Assembly: GCA_001782015.1 (NCBI GenBank)
Contig: MFNJ01000036.1
Coordinates: 14,044 to 51,253 of the forward strand
Direction: 5' to 3'
DNA length: 37,210 nucleotides
Origin: Candidatus Levybacteria bacterium RIFCSPHIGHO2_01_FULL_36_15
GTDB taxonomy: Bacteria; Patescibacteriota; Microgenomatia; Levybacterales; GWA1-39-11
Part shown: piece after piece, positions 1-12,605 of the stretch
Layout of the letters: each line of letters opens with the position of its first letter
Numbering within the stretch: the first letter of the stretch is position 1
Position numbers and translations under genes: made by a program
Notes under the pieces: model-generated
The model's database searches: none
Told to the model about the DNA's origin: nothing
The model's input: only the letters and a program-made list of their open reading frames with translations

Positions 1-425
1 GCCAAACCTGAAAATAACAGTACAAGGAGTATTTCATCAGGTATAATTCCAAACTTAAGATCCGTGAAAAAAATAACTATTAAGCAAAAAGCTATAACAG
101 AGAACAGGAAAAATAAGACAACATTAATTATTCCTGAAAAGAAAAGAAAAAAAAGATAGGCAAAAATTGTGCCGGTTATAAGTTCAACAAAAAAAATTCT
201 TGCGGGAATAATGCTTTTACAATACCTGCATTTCCCAAACAAAAAAAGATAAGAAAAAACAGGGAATAAGTCATACCATTTTAGTGTCTTTTTGCAGCTT
301 TCACACCTTGATCTTGATATCAAAAGGGGCAGATTATTTGGCAACCTATCAATTACTACATTTAAAAAACTACCAAATGAAGAACCAAATATAAAAACCA
401 GAAAATAGACAATAGTAGATATCAT
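1..425 (-). CDS. pilD: Prepilin peptidase (A24 family), N-terminal part, cut by window edge
   Basis: This is the membrane aspartic peptidase that removes the leader from type IV prepilins and N-methylates the new first residue. About 141 residues are visible, from an ATG at 425 running off the left edge. The N-terminal helix is followed by the family motif GSFLNVVIDRLP, then the zinc-type pair CESC and CRYC about 25 residues apart, then membrane helices, then TDLKFGIIPDE, which matches the first catalytic aspartate region of A24 peptidases. The second aspartate lies outside the window. It sits 75 bases downstream of a pilin gene on the same strand and may be co-transcribed with it. An AGAGGT lies about 16 bases before the ATG, which is far for a ribosome site. 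The family call is firm; only completeness is unknown. Confidence 0.93.
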   Translation of the reverse strand, partial: MISTIVYFLVFIFGSSFGSFLNVVIDRLPNNLPLLISRSRCESCKKTLKWYDLFPVFSYLFLFGKCRYCKSIIPARIFFVELITGTIFAYLFFLFFSGIINVVLFFLFSVIAFCLIVIFFTDLKFGIIPDEILLVLLFSGL

Positions 426-500
426 TAACTATAGATTACAATTTTACCTCTAACAAAGCAATATGAATATTAATTTCAAAGAAGTATTAAACTTTTTAAA

Positions 501-1061
501 TTACTGTTTCGCGTTCCAAGTTTGAGCTCCCACACCTGGAGCAGCAGGTAATATTGTGCAAACGAGTCCGGCTCTTCCATCTGTTGAGGACCAGACAAAG
601 AATGGAGTCATTGTTGCAGGATTTGTACATTTCGCATACTCATTTCTAGACTCAAGCCTTAAATAAACTATCGCATCCGGAGGATTAGCACCATTCATTA
701 CATAACAAAAATTATTCTGATTTGCAGCTGCAGCGGCACAATTAGGACCTCCAGCAGCATAATTAGGATTTACAGGAATAGTTCTAATGTCTCCTGAACC
801 GGCTGGCGCAGGACCAATTGTATTCATCCAGGTGGCACTTTGCACAGGATATGTTGCGCTTTGACTAGTATAGTAAGCAGACAAAGCACGACCAAGTTGT
901 CCTACGACTGTTTTTCTTGACGCATCTCTTCCTCTTGCAAATTGTTCCAAAGGATCAACTGCTACCAAAATCACGGTTGCCAGAATTCCAAGTACAGCAA
1001 TAACAACTAAAAGCTCAACAAGTGTAAAACCTTCTCTTAGCTGTTTATTGAATAATTTCAT
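501..1061 (-). CDS. Type IV pilin, major-pilin-like
   Basis: A 186-residue prepilin. An 11-residue basic leader (MKLFNKQLREG) precedes FTLVELLVVIAVLG, with cleavage expected between Gly11 and Phe12 and the conserved Glu5 of the mature protein at residue 16. The hydrophobic helix runs to about residue 34. It is followed by DPLEQFARGRDASRK, a DPxxxFAxxR pattern also present in the pilin at 25393-25869. Four cysteines in the C-terminal half (NCAAAA, NFCYVM, KCTNP, VCTI) could make disulfides outside the cell. It lies directly upstream of pilD on the same strand. Its size and the complete N-terminus fit a major pilin, but which pilin dominates the fibre cannot be read from sequence. Confidence 0.9.
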   Translation of the reverse strand: MKLFNKQLREGFTLVELLVVIAVLGILATVILVAVDPLEQFARGRDASRKTVVGQLGRALSAYYTSQSATYPVQSATWMNTIGPAPAGSGDIRTIPVNPNYAAGGPNCAAAAANQNNFCYVMNGANPPDAIVYLRLESRNEYAKCTNPATMTPFFVWSSTDGRAGLVCTILPAAPGVGAQTWNAKQ

Positions 1062-1070
1062 ACTTATTGA

Positions 1071-1099
1071 TGTTAATCAAAACTTTAAATGCTTGTCAA
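1071..1099 (-). promoter_or_regulatory. Probable promoter of the pilin gene
   Basis: On the minus strand, TTGACA (1094-1099) is separated by 17 bases from TTAACA (1071-1076). The -10 is weak but the -35 is perfect. The -10 ends 9 bases before the ATG at 1061, so the transcript would have almost no leader. Confidence 0.5.
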
Positions 1100-1197
1100 C
1101 CACCATTTTCTTATGGGACTCGATAATCATATAATCTATATGCATTAAGTAATATTAGAGGATTATTTATGCTTATACCCAATTCTAAAGTTCAAGT

Positions 1198-1893
1198 TCA
1201 AATAAAGCCAGACCTTGACTCTGTGCCTCTTATCAAACACTCCAGGAATATTTTTTCCAGGACAATTTTTTTATTTAAATTATTGTTTAAAACGTAAGGA
1301 TATATAGCACAAGTAGCAGATAGCAAATTGTAAATAGCAAAGATATTATCCTCATTTTTATTGCCTGATATTTCTTTAAAAAGTAATTTTCTGAGTGTAA
1401 GAATAAAATTTTCAAGCTCTTTATCATTGGGAGAGGCAGATATCTTCTCGGAGAGCAACATTGCAAAATATATCATTTCTTCTTTTTTTGCGCCTATTAG
1501 TTTAAGAAAAGCATCATCGTGTCCATAATGTTCTTCTTTTGAGATGCCACTTACCTTTAAATTAACAATAAAACTCCTTGATATAATTGTTGGAAGAAGA
1601 TTTTCTTTGTTGCTGCATAAAATTATTACGTCAGTATTTTCCGGCAGTTCTTCAAGTGTTTTAAGTAAAGCATTCTGGGCTTCAATAGTCATGTCTTCAG
1701 ATAAAACCACCAGTCTTTTTTCAGTTACCGCTTCTTTTATTGCCAAAATTTTTTTAATTATGCGAACATCGGAGATTTTTATTTTTTTGTCAAATTTAAG
1801 AACATTGAAGCTTTTAACTTTTTTGTCTTTTATAAAATTCTGTACATATTCGTTTCTTTCCTCTTCTGCCCCAAGTAAAATCAAGCTTTGCAT
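1198..1893 (-). CDS. DNA polymerase III delta'-like clamp-loader subunit, short form
   Basis: A 231-residue protein related to the delta' (HolB) subunit of the clamp loader, which loads the sliding clamp at replication forks. The segment AQNALLKTLEELPENTDVI at roughly residues 72-90, then LLPTIISR, match the core of delta'/DnaX AAA+ modules, including the SRC-like region (here ISRSF). There is no P-loop, which fits delta', a subunit that does not hydrolyse ATP. The family is usually above 300 residues; the collar domain is mostly reduced here, as often happens in small genomes. A -10 box six bases before the ATG suggests leaderless transcription. A truncated DnaX-like paralogue is the alternative. 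Confidence 0.8.
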   Translation of the reverse strand: MQSLILLGAEEERNEYVQNFIKDKKVKSFNVLKFDKKIKISDVRIIKKILAIKEAVTEKRLVVLSEDMTIEAQNALLKTLEELPENTDVIILCSNKENLLPTIISRSFIVNLKVSGISKEEHYGHDDAFLKLIGAKKEEMIYFAMLLSEKISASPNDKELENFILTLRKLLFKEISGNKNEDNIFAIYNLLSATCAIYPYVLNNNLNKKIVLEKIFLECLIRGTESRSGFI

Positions 1894-1899
1894 ATTGAC

Positions 1900-1905
1900 A
1901 TTATA
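1900..1905 (-). promoter_or_regulatory. -10 box of the delta'-like gene (leaderless)
   Basis: TATAAT on the minus strand, six bases before the ATG at 1893. No Shine-Dalgarno sequence can fit between. The -35 region (TTTAAT about 17 bases upstream) is weak. Confidence 0.6.
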
Positions 1906-1930
1906 ACAACTTTTTTAATACGATTAAACT

Positions 1931-2054
1931 AGCGTTCAGTTGACTACTGTCATTCTGAACGTAGTGAAGAATCCCATTCGTTTTTATAATTCGTTTGAGA
2001 TCCTTCACCCCGATTAAATCGGGGCTCAGGATGACATTACCAGACGCTGAACGC
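1931..2054. repeat. Dispersed palindromic repeat, copy A
   Basis: The core at 1948-2036 begins TGTCATTCTGAACGTAGTG and ends CTCAGGATGACA, so its ends are inverted repeats. It contains the perfect palindrome CCCCGATTAAATCGGGG. Outside the core lies a further perfect inverted pair, AGCGTTCAG (1931-1939) and CTGAACGCT (2046-2054). The same family occurs at 3847-3915 and 12606-12725. It separates the divergent delta'-like and pilB genes and may fold into a long hairpin. Confidence 0.85.
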
Positions 2055-2074
2055 TGACAACTAGAAGCTTAAAT

Positions 2075-3796
2075 ATGGATAACAACCAACCATCTAATGA
2101 AACTAAAACTGTCGCGGATATTCTACTCAGAGAACACGTACTTGATCAATCAAAATATACCCAGCTTAAACTTGAAGCCATAAAGAAAAATATTGACATA
2201 GACAAGTTGCTGCTTGAATCAAAAGCTGTTAGTGAAGAAAAGTTTTATGAAGCAAGAGCAAAATTAATCGGTATTCCTTTTATCTCTGTGGCAACTCTTC
2301 CTTTTATGCCCGAGGCCTTAAGCAGTGTTCCCAAAGCACTGGCCGAAAAATTTAGTCTGGTGCCTTTCTCATTTGACAAAGAAAATAACACACTCTCAGT
2401 GGCTATGATTGATCCTTTGGACATTGAAGCGGTTAATTTCTTAAGGCAAAAGACAAATCTTTTGGTAAAAGTTTTTCAGGGAATACCTTCGGAAATAGAT
2501 ACCGCTATACAGGCAGAATATAACATTGGCCTGGTTGGTGAAGTGAAGGAAGCGCTAAGGGAAACAGAGCAGGCCGTAAAAACCTTTGATAAGGAAAGCA
2601 TTAATCAGGTAATCAAGGAAGCCCCTATTGCCAAAATAGTTTCAACAATACTTGAGTACGCGATGAAAAGCAGAGCTTCCGATATACATATAGAACCGCA
2701 GGAGGATAGAGTAAGAGTAAGGTACAGAATTGACGGAATATTATATGAAAGGTTGTCTTTGCCAAAAGGCGTGCAGGAGGCAGTTACCTCAAGAATCAAA
2801 ATACTTTCAGGCATGAAAATAGATGAACACAGGATCCCTCAAGACGGCAGGTTTAACTTCAAAATAAGCAGTCAGGAAGTAGATTTAAGGGTAAGTGCGC
2901 TTCCAATTGTATTTGGGGAAAAAATAGTTATGAGGTTGCTAAGTAAATCCGGAGGAATCCCTACACTTGTAGAACTGGGACTTAGAGGATCTTCGCTGAA
3001 AAATCTCCAGGATGCAATTTTGAGACCCCATGGAATAATCATTGTCTGCGGACCTACGGGTTCCGGAAAAACCACAACTCTTTACTCAGTACTTTCAAAA
3101 ATAAATACCACAAAGGTAAATATCTCAACGCTTGAAGATCCTGTTGAATATCAGCTTCCAGGCATAAACCAGGTGCAAATAAACACAGATGTAGGACTTA
3201 CTTTCGCAAACGGACTAAGGTCTTTTCTGCGGCAAGATCCAAATATTATATTGGTTGGAGAAATAAGAGACAAGGAAACAACAGAACTTGCTATACAGGC
3301 AGCCTTAACGGGGCATTTGGTTTTTTCAACCGTTCACACGTCAAGCGCGGCAGGTACTCTCCCAAGGCTCATTGATATGGGAGCAGAAACTTTCCTTCTT
3401 GCATCAACTATGACGGCGGTTCTTGCACAAAGGATAGCAAGAAAGATTTGCACCAATTGTAAAATTGAATATATTCCTCCTCAGGAAATTATACTTGAAA
3501 TAAAAAAGAACCTTGGAGATTTATTGCCAAAAGACAAAAGTGAAGAATTTAGATTATATAAAGGAAGGGGCTGCGACTCCTGCGGGAATTCAGGATACTA
3601 TGGAAGAGTTGGAATATTTGAACTTATGGTAATAAGTGAAAAAATAGAAAAATTAATTTTGCAAAAAGCGGACGCCCTGACTATTGAAAATATGTCAAAA
3701 AACGAAGGAATGATTACTATGAAACAGGACGGATATCTTAAAGCAATTGAGGGGGTTTCTACAATAGATGAAATTCTGAGAGTAGCACAAGAATAA
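2075..3796 (+). CDS. pilB: Type IV pilus assembly ATPase PilB (first copy)
   Basis: A 573-residue hexameric secretion ATPase that powers pilin polymerisation from the cytoplasmic face. An N-terminal GspE/MshEN-type domain spans about residues 10-150, followed by the N2 domain with SRASDIHIEP (199-208) and the RecA-like core. The Walker A motif is GPTGSGKT (326-333), the Asp box is STLEDPVEY, Walker B is IILVGEIRD (391-399) and the His box is TGHLVFSTVHT (412-422). The zinc-binding Cys pairs CTNC (459, 462) and CDSC (500, 503) are complete. It leads a pilB-pilT-pilC cluster. No clear ribosome site precedes the ATG; palindromic repeat copy A ends just upstream. Confidence 0.96.
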   Translation: MDNNQPSNETKTVADILLREHVLDQSKYTQLKLEAIKKNIDIDKLLLESKAVSEEKFYEARAKLIGIPFISVATLPFMPEALSSVPKALAEKFSLVPFSFDKENNTLSVAMIDPLDIEAVNFLRQKTNLLVKVFQGIPSEIDTAIQAEYNIGLVGEVKEALRETEQAVKTFDKESINQVIKEAPIAKIVSTILEYAMKSRASDIHIEPQEDRVRVRYRIDGILYERLSLPKGVQEAVTSRIKILSGMKIDEHRIPQDGRFNFKISSQEVDLRVSALPIVFGEKIVMRLLSKSGGIPTLVELGLRGSSLKNLQDAILRPHGIIIVCGPTGSGKTTTLYSVLSKINTTKVNISTLEDPVEYQLPGINQVQINTDVGLTFANGLRSFLRQDPNIILVGEIRDKETTELAIQAALTGHLVFSTVHTSSAAGTLPRLIDMGAETFLLASTMTAVLAQRIARKICTNCKIEYIPPQEIILEIKKNLGDLLPKDKSEEFRLYKGRGCDSCGNSGYYGRVGIFELMVISEKIEKLILQKADALTIENMSKNEGMITMKQDGYLKAIEGVSTIDEILRVAQE

Positions 3797-3846
3797 CTTA
3801 ATACTCAAAACATGAAACAGTTAGTATTCAGTTCTTACCAGCGAGT

Positions 3847-3915
3847 TGTCATCCTGAGCGTAGCGAAGGATCTCAAAATTGATGAGATTCTTCGGCTTTC
3901 AGCCTCAGAATGACA
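3847..3915. repeat. Dispersed palindromic repeat, copy B
   Basis: It starts TGTCATCCTGAGCGTAGCG and ends CCTCAGAATGACA. AGGATCTC and GAGATTCT in the middle also pair, so the whole 69 bases can fold into one long imperfect hairpin. It lies between pilB and pilT and could limit read-through or stabilise the pilB transcript. Just downstream (3967-3993) is an AT-rich stretch bounded by two ATCATG hexamers. Confidence 0.85.
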
Positions 3916-4007
3916 TGTTTACTGGGGAAAGGTGAATAGTTACATGAAACAAAAAATAATTTTAATATCATGTATTATGTATTAAGTATCATGTTTTTAT
4001 TTTTGTT

Positions 4008-5075
4008 ATGGAAATAAAGGAGTTATTGGATAAAACTATACAAAATAATGCCTCTGACTTGCACTTTTTAGCTGGAATGCCTCCAATACTAAGAGTAGAT
4101 GGAAGATTAATGCTTTTGGCGTCTATTCCAGCCCTCACAAAGGTAATTATAGAAGACATGTTATTTTCCATTCTTACTGAAGACCAGAAAGAAATACTTA
4201 TAACCAATAAGGGCATAGATTTTTCTTTTGGCTACGGAGGCGGGAATTACGGTGACAAAGGCAGATTCAGAATAAACCTTTACTATCAGCGGGGAACGCT
4301 GGCAGGAGCCTTCAGACTTCTTCCTCCCAAAATCAAAACCATAGAAGAATTAAAGCTCCCTAAAATTTGCCACAAGTTTGCGGAATTAAAGCAAGGTTTT
4401 GTTTTAGTAGCAGGCCCTACAGGACACGGAAAATCAACCACAATTGCATCCATCGCAAATGAAATAAATATGAGTAAATCCGCGAATATAATTACAATCG
4501 AAGATCCCATAGAATATGTATATCCAAAAGGGAAAAGTATTATCTCCCAAAGAGAACTCGGAGTAGATACGCTTTCCTGGGATGAAGCTTTAAGATCTTC
4601 TTTAAGAGAAGATCCGGACGTTGTTATAGTTGGAGAGATGCGGGATCCGGAAAGTATCGCATCAGCAATTACCATAGCAGAAACCGGTCATTTGCTCTTT
4701 TCAAGTCTTCATACAAACTCGGCAGCACAAAGTATCGACAGAATGATTGACGCTTTCCCGGAACATCAGCAAAATCAAATTAGAGCACAGCTTTCAAGCA
4801 CAATCGAAGGAATAATATCGCAAAGACTGCTTCCCAAAATTGACGGCGGAAGAATAGTTGCAACGGAGGTACTTATAGGGACAAACGCGGTAAGATCAAA
4901 TATCAGAGAAGGTAAGACTCATCTCATAGATTCTGTCATAGAAACCTCGCAGGATGTTGGAATGATACCACTTGAGGCGTCTCTGGCGCACCTTGTTAAA
5001 GATGGACAAATAACCCTTGAGGCAGCCAGAGGCTACTCAATGAGAGAAAAAGAATTATTAAGACTTATTGGATAA
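4008..5075 (+). CDS. pilT: Pilus retraction ATPase PilT
   Basis: A 355-residue retraction ATPase of the PilT/GspE superfamily that disassembles the pilus. The N-terminal PAS-like domain contains NASDLHFLAG at 14-23. Walker A is GPTGHGKS (136-143), the Asp box is TIEDPIEY, Walker B is VVIVGEMRD (206-213) and the His box is TGHLLFSSLHT. The C-terminal AVRSNIREGK (294-303) corresponds to the AIRNLIRE motif that marks PilT and is needed for retraction. Length is normal for PilT. It is the only PilT in the window, although there are two PilB/PilC pairs. The start has no strong ribosome site; the upstream DNA is T-rich. Confidence 0.96.
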   Translation: MEIKELLDKTIQNNASDLHFLAGMPPILRVDGRLMLLASIPALTKVIIEDMLFSILTEDQKEILITNKGIDFSFGYGGGNYGDKGRFRINLYYQRGTLAGAFRLLPPKIKTIEELKLPKICHKFAELKQGFVLVAGPTGHGKSTTIASIANEINMSKSANIITIEDPIEYVYPKGKSIISQRELGVDTLSWDEALRSSLREDPDVVIVGEMRDPESIASAITIAETGHLLFSSLHTNSAAQSIDRMIDAFPEHQQNQIRAQLSSTIEGIISQRLLPKIDGGRIVATEVLIGTNAVRSNIREGKTHLIDSVIETSQDVGMIPLEASLAHLVKDGQITLEAARGYSMREKELLRLIG

Positions 5076-5113
5076 ATAACCTGATATTTTCTTTTTGTCC
5101 TCCAAGACGAGGA

Positions 5114-5140
5114 AAAGATATTCCACTTGTGGAAATCTTT
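5114..5140 (+). other. Hairpin between pilT and pilC
   Basis: AAAGAT-A-TTCC-ACTTGT-GGAA-ATCTTT forms a 10-bp stem with one bulged base and a six-base loop. It is followed by GAAAATG rather than a T-run, so it is not a canonical terminator; it may protect the upstream mRNA or attenuate. Downstream, AGGAGGT (5154-5160) is too far from the pilC ATG, while GGTGGT (5169-5174) is well spaced. Confidence 0.45.
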
Positions 5141-5180
5141 GAAAATGTAAGATAGGAGGTTTTTATTTGGTGGTAAAATT

Positions 5181-8391
<3,211 letters not shown>

Positions 8392-8425
8392 ATTTATCTA
8401 GAAGGGGGTGAATTTATTTTAATTT

Positions 8426-8938
8426 ATGGATAAAGTAAGTGCAGGAAAAAATCCGCCTCAGGAAGTAAATGTTTTGATTGAAATTCCAAAAGGCAGCTCG
8501 GTAAAATACGAATTAGATAAAGAAAGCAACGTAGTATTTGTTGATAGATTTCTTTATACCGCAATGTATTTTCCATTCAATTATGGTTTTATTCCTAATA
8601 CCTTAAGCCCGGACGGCGATCCGTCTGATGTACTGGTTCTTTGTGAGCATACAGTCGCCCCAGGAGTAGTCATTCCGGTTAAGCCCATTGGAATGCTTGA
8701 GATGGAAGATGAATCAGGGCTTGATGCAAAAATAATTGCAGTACCAACTCTTAAAATTGATCCGTTTTTTGGAGCATACCAGGATATTACTGAAATACCG
8801 GAAGCTTTGAAAAATAAAATTAAGCATTTCTTTGAAAATTATAAGACGCTTGAGCCTGGAAAATGGGTGAAATTGAAAGAGTGGAAAGATAAAGAAGTTG
8901 CGTTCAAGGAGATAAAAAAGGCGTTTAAGAACAAATAG
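8426..8938 (+). CDS. ppa: Inorganic pyrophosphatase, family I
   Basis: A 170-residue soluble cytoplasmic enzyme that hydrolyses pyrophosphate to two phosphates and so drives nucleotide polymerisation. The metal-binding signature DGDPSDVLV occupies residues 63-71. Other family features are [11 protein letters not shown] (19-29), the [12 protein letters not shown] block (48-59), and [21 protein letters not shown] followed later by a basic C-terminus. Length matches bacterial family I enzymes. A strong purine-rich ribosome site (AAGGGGGTG, 8402-8410) lies 15 bases before the ATG, a little long. It sits between gyrB (34 bases) and gyrA (111 bases to its ATG). Confidence 0.95.
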   Translation: MDKVSAGKNPPQEVNVLIEIPKGSSVKYELDKESNVVFVDRFLYTAMYFPFNYGFIPNTLSPDGDPSDVLVLCEHTVAPGVVIPVKPIGMLEMEDESGLDAKIIAVPTLKIDPFFGAYQDITEIPEALKNKIKHFFENYKTLEPGKWVKLKEWKDKEVAFKEIKKAFKNK

Positions 8939-8953
8939 AAAGTTAAAAGGCAA

Positions 8954-8970
8954 TCCCGATTAGATCGGGA
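8954..8970. repeat. Short palindrome TCCCGAT-TAG-ATCGGGA
   Basis: A perfect 7-bp stem with a 3-base loop between ppa and gyrA. Nearly the same palindrome (CCCCGATTAAATCGGGG) is nested in repeat copy A at 2008-2024, so this appears to be a separate small mobile or folding motif. No T-run follows. Confidence 0.6.
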
Positions 8971-9049
8971 CAAAAGTACAGGTTGAAATTAAAAAGTTTT
9001 GGCTTTTGAATTGTCTTTTTGTTTTTTTATTTTTGATATTTTATTTATT

Positions 9050-11569
9050 ATGGCTGATATCGGAAAACTGGAATATATAGAAATAACCATAGAAGCAAAA
9101 AAAGCATATCTGGATTATGCCATGTCTGTTATTGTGGCACGAGCATTGCCTGACGTCAGGGACGGCTTAAAACCGGTTCACAGAAGAATCCTTTACGCAA
9201 TGCATGAGATGAATCTTGCACCTTCAGCAAAATACGCAAAATCGGCAAAAATAGTAGGGGAGACTATGGGAAAATACCATCCGCACGGGGATATGGCTAT
9301 TTATGATACCCTTGTAAGACTTGCTCAGGATTTTTCCATGCGCTATCCACTGGTTGACGGACAGGGTAACTTTGGCTCAATGGACGGAGATCCTGCGGCC
9401 GCAATGCGTTATACGGAAGCAAAACTCACCCCAATAGCCATGGAGATGCTCTATAACATAGACAAGGACACTGTTGATTTTATTCCCAACTTTGACGGAA
9501 CTATGGACGAACCCGTTTATCTCCCGTCTAAAATTCCAAATCTTCTTCTTGCCGGATCTGAAGGAATCGCGGTTGGAATGGCCACAAAAATTCCCCCGCA
9601 TAACTTAAGCGAAGTAATTGATGCCGTGTTTTTTACAATGAAAAAAGCAGGCAGTATTCCAATACCTAAGCACAGCAATGGTGAGCTGGAAAATACTAAG
9701 AATGAAGCATCTTTTTTTCCCTTTACTTTTGATACTACAGTAGATGATCTTCTTGAATACATTAAAGGCCCGGATTTTCCAACGGGAGGAGCAATTTATG
9801 ACATCAATGAAATTAAAAATGTGTATAGAACCGGCAGAGGAAGAATTATTATAAGGGGAATTTCCGAAATTGAAGATATAGGACAGGGCAAAAACGCAAT
9901 CATAATACGGGAAATCCCTTATCAGGTTAATAAAGCTTCACTGGTCGCAAAAATTGCAGAACTTGCAAAAGACAAAAAAATTGAAGGAATAACAGACCTG
10001 CGGGATGAATCAGACAGGCACGGAATAAGAGTTGTTGTAGAACTTAAACGCGACGTTGCACCAAAAAAAGTATTAAACAATATTTACAAACATACATTCC
10101 TGCAAACGTACTTTCCCGCAAACTTTGTAGCCCTTGTTGACGGTGTACCAAGAACACTTAACCTAAAAACGATCATTGAGGAATATATTAAACACAGATT
10201 CAGCGTTGTAACCCGAAGGTCACAGTTTGAATTAAAACAAGCGCAAGCCAGGCTTCATATTCTGGACGGATTACTCATTGCCGTTTCTAATATTGACGCG
10301 GTCATTGAAACTATTAAAAAAAGCGCTGACGCGGATCAGGCAAAAAAGAATTTAATTGCACGCTTTAAACTTTCTGAAGTTCAGGCAACGGCAATTTTAG
10401 ACATGCAGTTGAGGCGCCTGGCCGCGCTTGAGCGGGAGAAAATTGAAGACGAGTGGAAAATGATCAAGGAAACAATTGATTACCTTATGTCCATTTTGGG
10501 AGATCCAAACAAAGTACTTAAAGTAATTCATGAGGAACTTACGAAAATAAAAGAAAAATATCAAGATCCTAGAAAAACCAGAGTTTACAAGTCAAAAGTT
10601 GACGAATTCAGCGAGGAAGATCTCATACAGAATGAGCCCACGGTTATCACAATAACCAAAACAGGTTATATTAAACGGCAGAACATGTCAAGCTTCAAAT
10701 TACAACACAGAGGAGGAAAAGGAGTAAGTGGAATGACTACAAAAGAAGATGATATTATAGAACATATTCTATATTCCCAAACCCATGACCAAATACTTTT
10801 CTTCACTAACCTTGGGAAAGTTTACCAAACAAAAGTATATGAAATAAATGAAGGATCACGTATATCACGCGGTCAGGCAATCGTAAATCTTTTAGACATG
10901 CAAAGCGGGGAGAGTATAAGTTCGATTCTTGTTTATAACCCCAAAGACAAAGCAAGCAACAAATACATACTCATGGCAACCAAAAAGGGAGTTGTCAAAA
11001 AAACTTCTATTGAGCAGTTCAAAAATATCAGAAAAACCGGAATAGTGGCTATAAAAATTGACAAAGATGACAGTCTTTCCTGGGTTAGGTTTACAGCTGG
11101 TACTGACGACGTGCTTCTTGTAACCAGAAACGGCAAAATAATCTGTTTTGGTGAAGCGCAAATCAGGTCTACCGGCCGTTCAAGCATGGGAGTAAGAGGA
11201 ATAAAACTTACGCAGGATGATAAAGTTGTTGGTATGGATGCAGTAAAAAAAGGCGATAAAACCGCGGCTATACTAATTCTGGCAGAAAACGGCCTGGGCA
11301 AAAGAACAAAAGTTGATGAAGTTAGAAACCAAAATAGGGGAGGACAGGGAGTAAAGATTGCTAATATAACGGCAAAGACAGGAAAAATAGTTTTTACAAA
11401 CGTATTATCACCAGAGTCCAAAGAAATAATTATAACCTCTGAAAAGGGCCAGGTTGTAAAAATTACCACAAATTCACTCCCGATACTTTCAAGAAATACC
11501 CAGGGCGTAATACTTATGCGCTTCTCAAAAAGCGGAGACAGAGTAGCCACCGCAACCTGTATAGGATAA
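9050..11569 (+). CDS. gyrA: DNA gyrase subunit A
   Basis: An 839-residue breakage-reunion subunit of gyrase. The ATG at 9050 gives [20 protein letters not shown], the usual N-terminus; the in-frame TTG at 8999 would add an unlikely hydrophobic stretch. The catalytic tyrosine is Tyr121 in [27 protein letters not shown] and the [10 protein letters not shown] segment (77-86) are in place; the position equal to E. coli Ser83 is Met82. The C-terminal beta-pinwheel carries QHRGGKG, the GyrA box needed for DNA wrapping and supercoiling, plus a related QNRGGQG near the end. This separates it from ParC. It is the third gene of a gyrB-ppa-gyrA run. Confidence 0.96.
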   Translation: MADIGKLEYIEITIEAKKAYLDYAMSVIVARALPDVRDGLKPVHRRILYAMHEMNLAPSAKYAKSAKIVGETMGKYHPHGDMAIYDTLVRLAQDFSMRYPLVDGQGNFGSMDGDPAAAMRYTEAKLTPIAMEMLYNIDKDTVDFIPNFDGTMDEPVYLPSKIPNLLLAGSEGIAVGMATKIPPHNLSEVIDAVFFTMKKAGSIPIPKHSNGELENTKNEASFFPFTFDTTVDDLLEYIKGPDFPTGGAIYDINEIKNVYRTGRGRIIIRGISEIEDIGQGKNAIIIREIPYQVNKASLVAKIAELAKDKKIEGITDLRDESDRHGIRVVVELKRDVAPKKVLNNIYKHTFLQTYFPANFVALVDGVPRTLNLKTIIEEYIKHRFSVVTRRSQFELKQAQARLHILDGLLIAVSNIDAVIETIKKSADADQAKKNLIARFKLSEVQATAILDMQLRRLAALEREKIEDEWKMIKETIDYLMSILGDPNKVLKVIHEELTKIKEKYQDPRKTRVYKSKVDEFSEEDLIQNEPTVITITKTGYIKRQNMSSFKLQHRGGKGVSGMTTKEDDIIEHILYSQTHDQILFFTNLGKVYQTKVYEINEGSRISRGQAIVNLLDMQSGESISSILVYNPKDKASNKYILMATKKGVVKKTSIEQFKNIRKTGIVAIKIDKDDSLSWVRFTAGTDDVLLVTRNGKIICFGEAQIRSTGRSSMGVRGIKLTQDDKVVGMDAVKKGDKTAAILILAENGLGKRTKVDEVRNQNRGGQGVKIANITAKTGKIVFTNVLSPESKEIIITSEKGQVVKITTNSLPILSRNTQGVILMRFSKSGDRVATATCIG

Positions 11570-11703
11570 AATCCCAAGAAGAAAATTTGCTCATGAGATT
11601 AATCGCTGGCTATGTCAGAAAATAATATCACGATGAAAAGTATATTTTGATTTTAATAGACCTACGAGAAAACGCCTATTCACTATCTGTTTTTTTTCTG
11701 TAG

Positions 11704-11709
11704 TATAAT
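11704..11709 (+). promoter_or_regulatory. -10 box of folD (leaderless)
   Basis: TATAAT, seven bases before the ATG at 11717. Transcription would begin at or next to the start codon. No convincing -35 lies in the T-rich upstream stretch. Confidence 0.6.
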
Positions 11710-11716
11710 AGCAAAT

Positions 11717-12565
11717 ATGATAATAAGGGGAAAAGAACTCGCGGAAAAAGTAATAAACCAAATTAACCAGGACTTAACCCTGCTACTAAAAAACGGTATA
11801 GAATCTAAAATTGTTATTATCACTTTGGGGCCTGAAAGTGTGTGGAAATCCTACGTTGACCAAAAACTGAAACTTGCGGAAAAACTTAAGATTAAAGCCG
11901 AACATATCAATCTGTCCCACACAAGCGAAGAGATCTTGTTAAATCTTCTTGAAAAACTAAATCAGGACAAAAAGACTCACGGAATAATCGTTCAACGTCC
12001 ACTACCCATAAACATTAATAAAGAAAAAATTATAAAAGCAATAAATCCCCAAAAAGATATCGATGGCTTTAGACCTGATTCAAAATTTGAATTGCCAATC
12101 TTTCTTGCGATTGAAGACATTTTAAAAAAGGCAAAAACTTTTGATAAGCAAAAAATTGATTTTATTTTGTGGCTTCGTTCAAAAAATATTACTGTAGTTG
12201 GAAAAGGCGAAACAGGCGGAAAGCCGATTATAGAAAAACTTAGTAAACTTGGAATAAATCCGGCAGTAGCTGACAGTAAGACAAAACATATTTCCGAACT
12301 TCTAGAAAAAGCGGATATTATAATAAGCGCAACGGGAAAGGAAGGAATCATACGAAAAGATAATATTAAAAAAGGAGCCATACTTATTGGAATAGGCATG
12401 CATAGAGGAGGAGATGGTAAATTGAAAGGAGACTTTGATGAAAAGGAAATTGAAAGCATTGCTTCATTTTATACTCCAACCCCGGGCGGAGTAGGGCCGC
12501 TGAATCTTGCTTATCTATTTAAAAATTTAACAGAAGCCGCACAGTTTAATCAAATATCTAGTTAA
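11717..12565 (+). CDS. folD: Methylene-tetrahydrofolate dehydrogenase/cyclohydrolase FolD
   Basis: A 282-residue bifunctional enzyme interconverting 5,10-methylene-, methenyl- and 10-formyl-tetrahydrofolate, supplying one-carbon units. The catalytic Tyr46 and Lys50 are in SYVDQKLKLAE; IIVQRPLP carries the active-site Gln; KDIDGF holds the conserved Asp-Gly; PTPGGVGPLNLAYL is the C-terminal signature. The nucleotide loop reads VVGKGETGGKP where most family members have a G(R/A)Sxx(V)G pattern, so the serine that often contacts the cofactor is a glycine. VQRPLP instead of the usual VQLPLP is another departure. The family call is clear, but cofactor preference should not be assumed. A -10 box seven bases before the ATG suggests a leaderless transcript. 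Confidence 0.93.
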   Translation: MIIRGKELAEKVINQINQDLTLLLKNGIESKIVIITLGPESVWKSYVDQKLKLAEKLKIKAEHINLSHTSEEILLNLLEKLNQDKKTHGIIVQRPLPININKEKIIKAINPQKDIDGFRPDSKFELPIFLAIEDILKKAKTFDKQKIDFILWLRSKNITVVGKGETGGKPIIEKLSKLGINPAVADSKTKHISELLEKADIIISATGKEGIIRKDNIKKGAILIGIGMHRGGDGKLKGDFDEKEIESIASFYTPTPGGVGPLNLAYLFKNLTEAAQFNQISS

Positions 12566-12605
12566 AACTTCCTGACAAAACATTTTTTCACACGACTTTC
12601 GCAGT

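Noticed and set aside
1170-1298. Plus-strand frame of 42 codons (MLIPNSKVQVQIKPDLDS...) with AGAGG before the ATG
   Set aside because: It overlaps the 3' end of the delta'-like gene antisense for most of its length and shows no family feature.
5114-5140. Rho-independent terminator after pilT
   Set aside because: The stem is present but is followed by GAAAATG with no T-run; kept only as a hairpin.
10892-11577. Long antisense frames inside gyrA (up to 214 codons)
   Set aside because: They mirror codon bias of the gyrA strand; products are Ser/Phe/Ile-rich without motifs.
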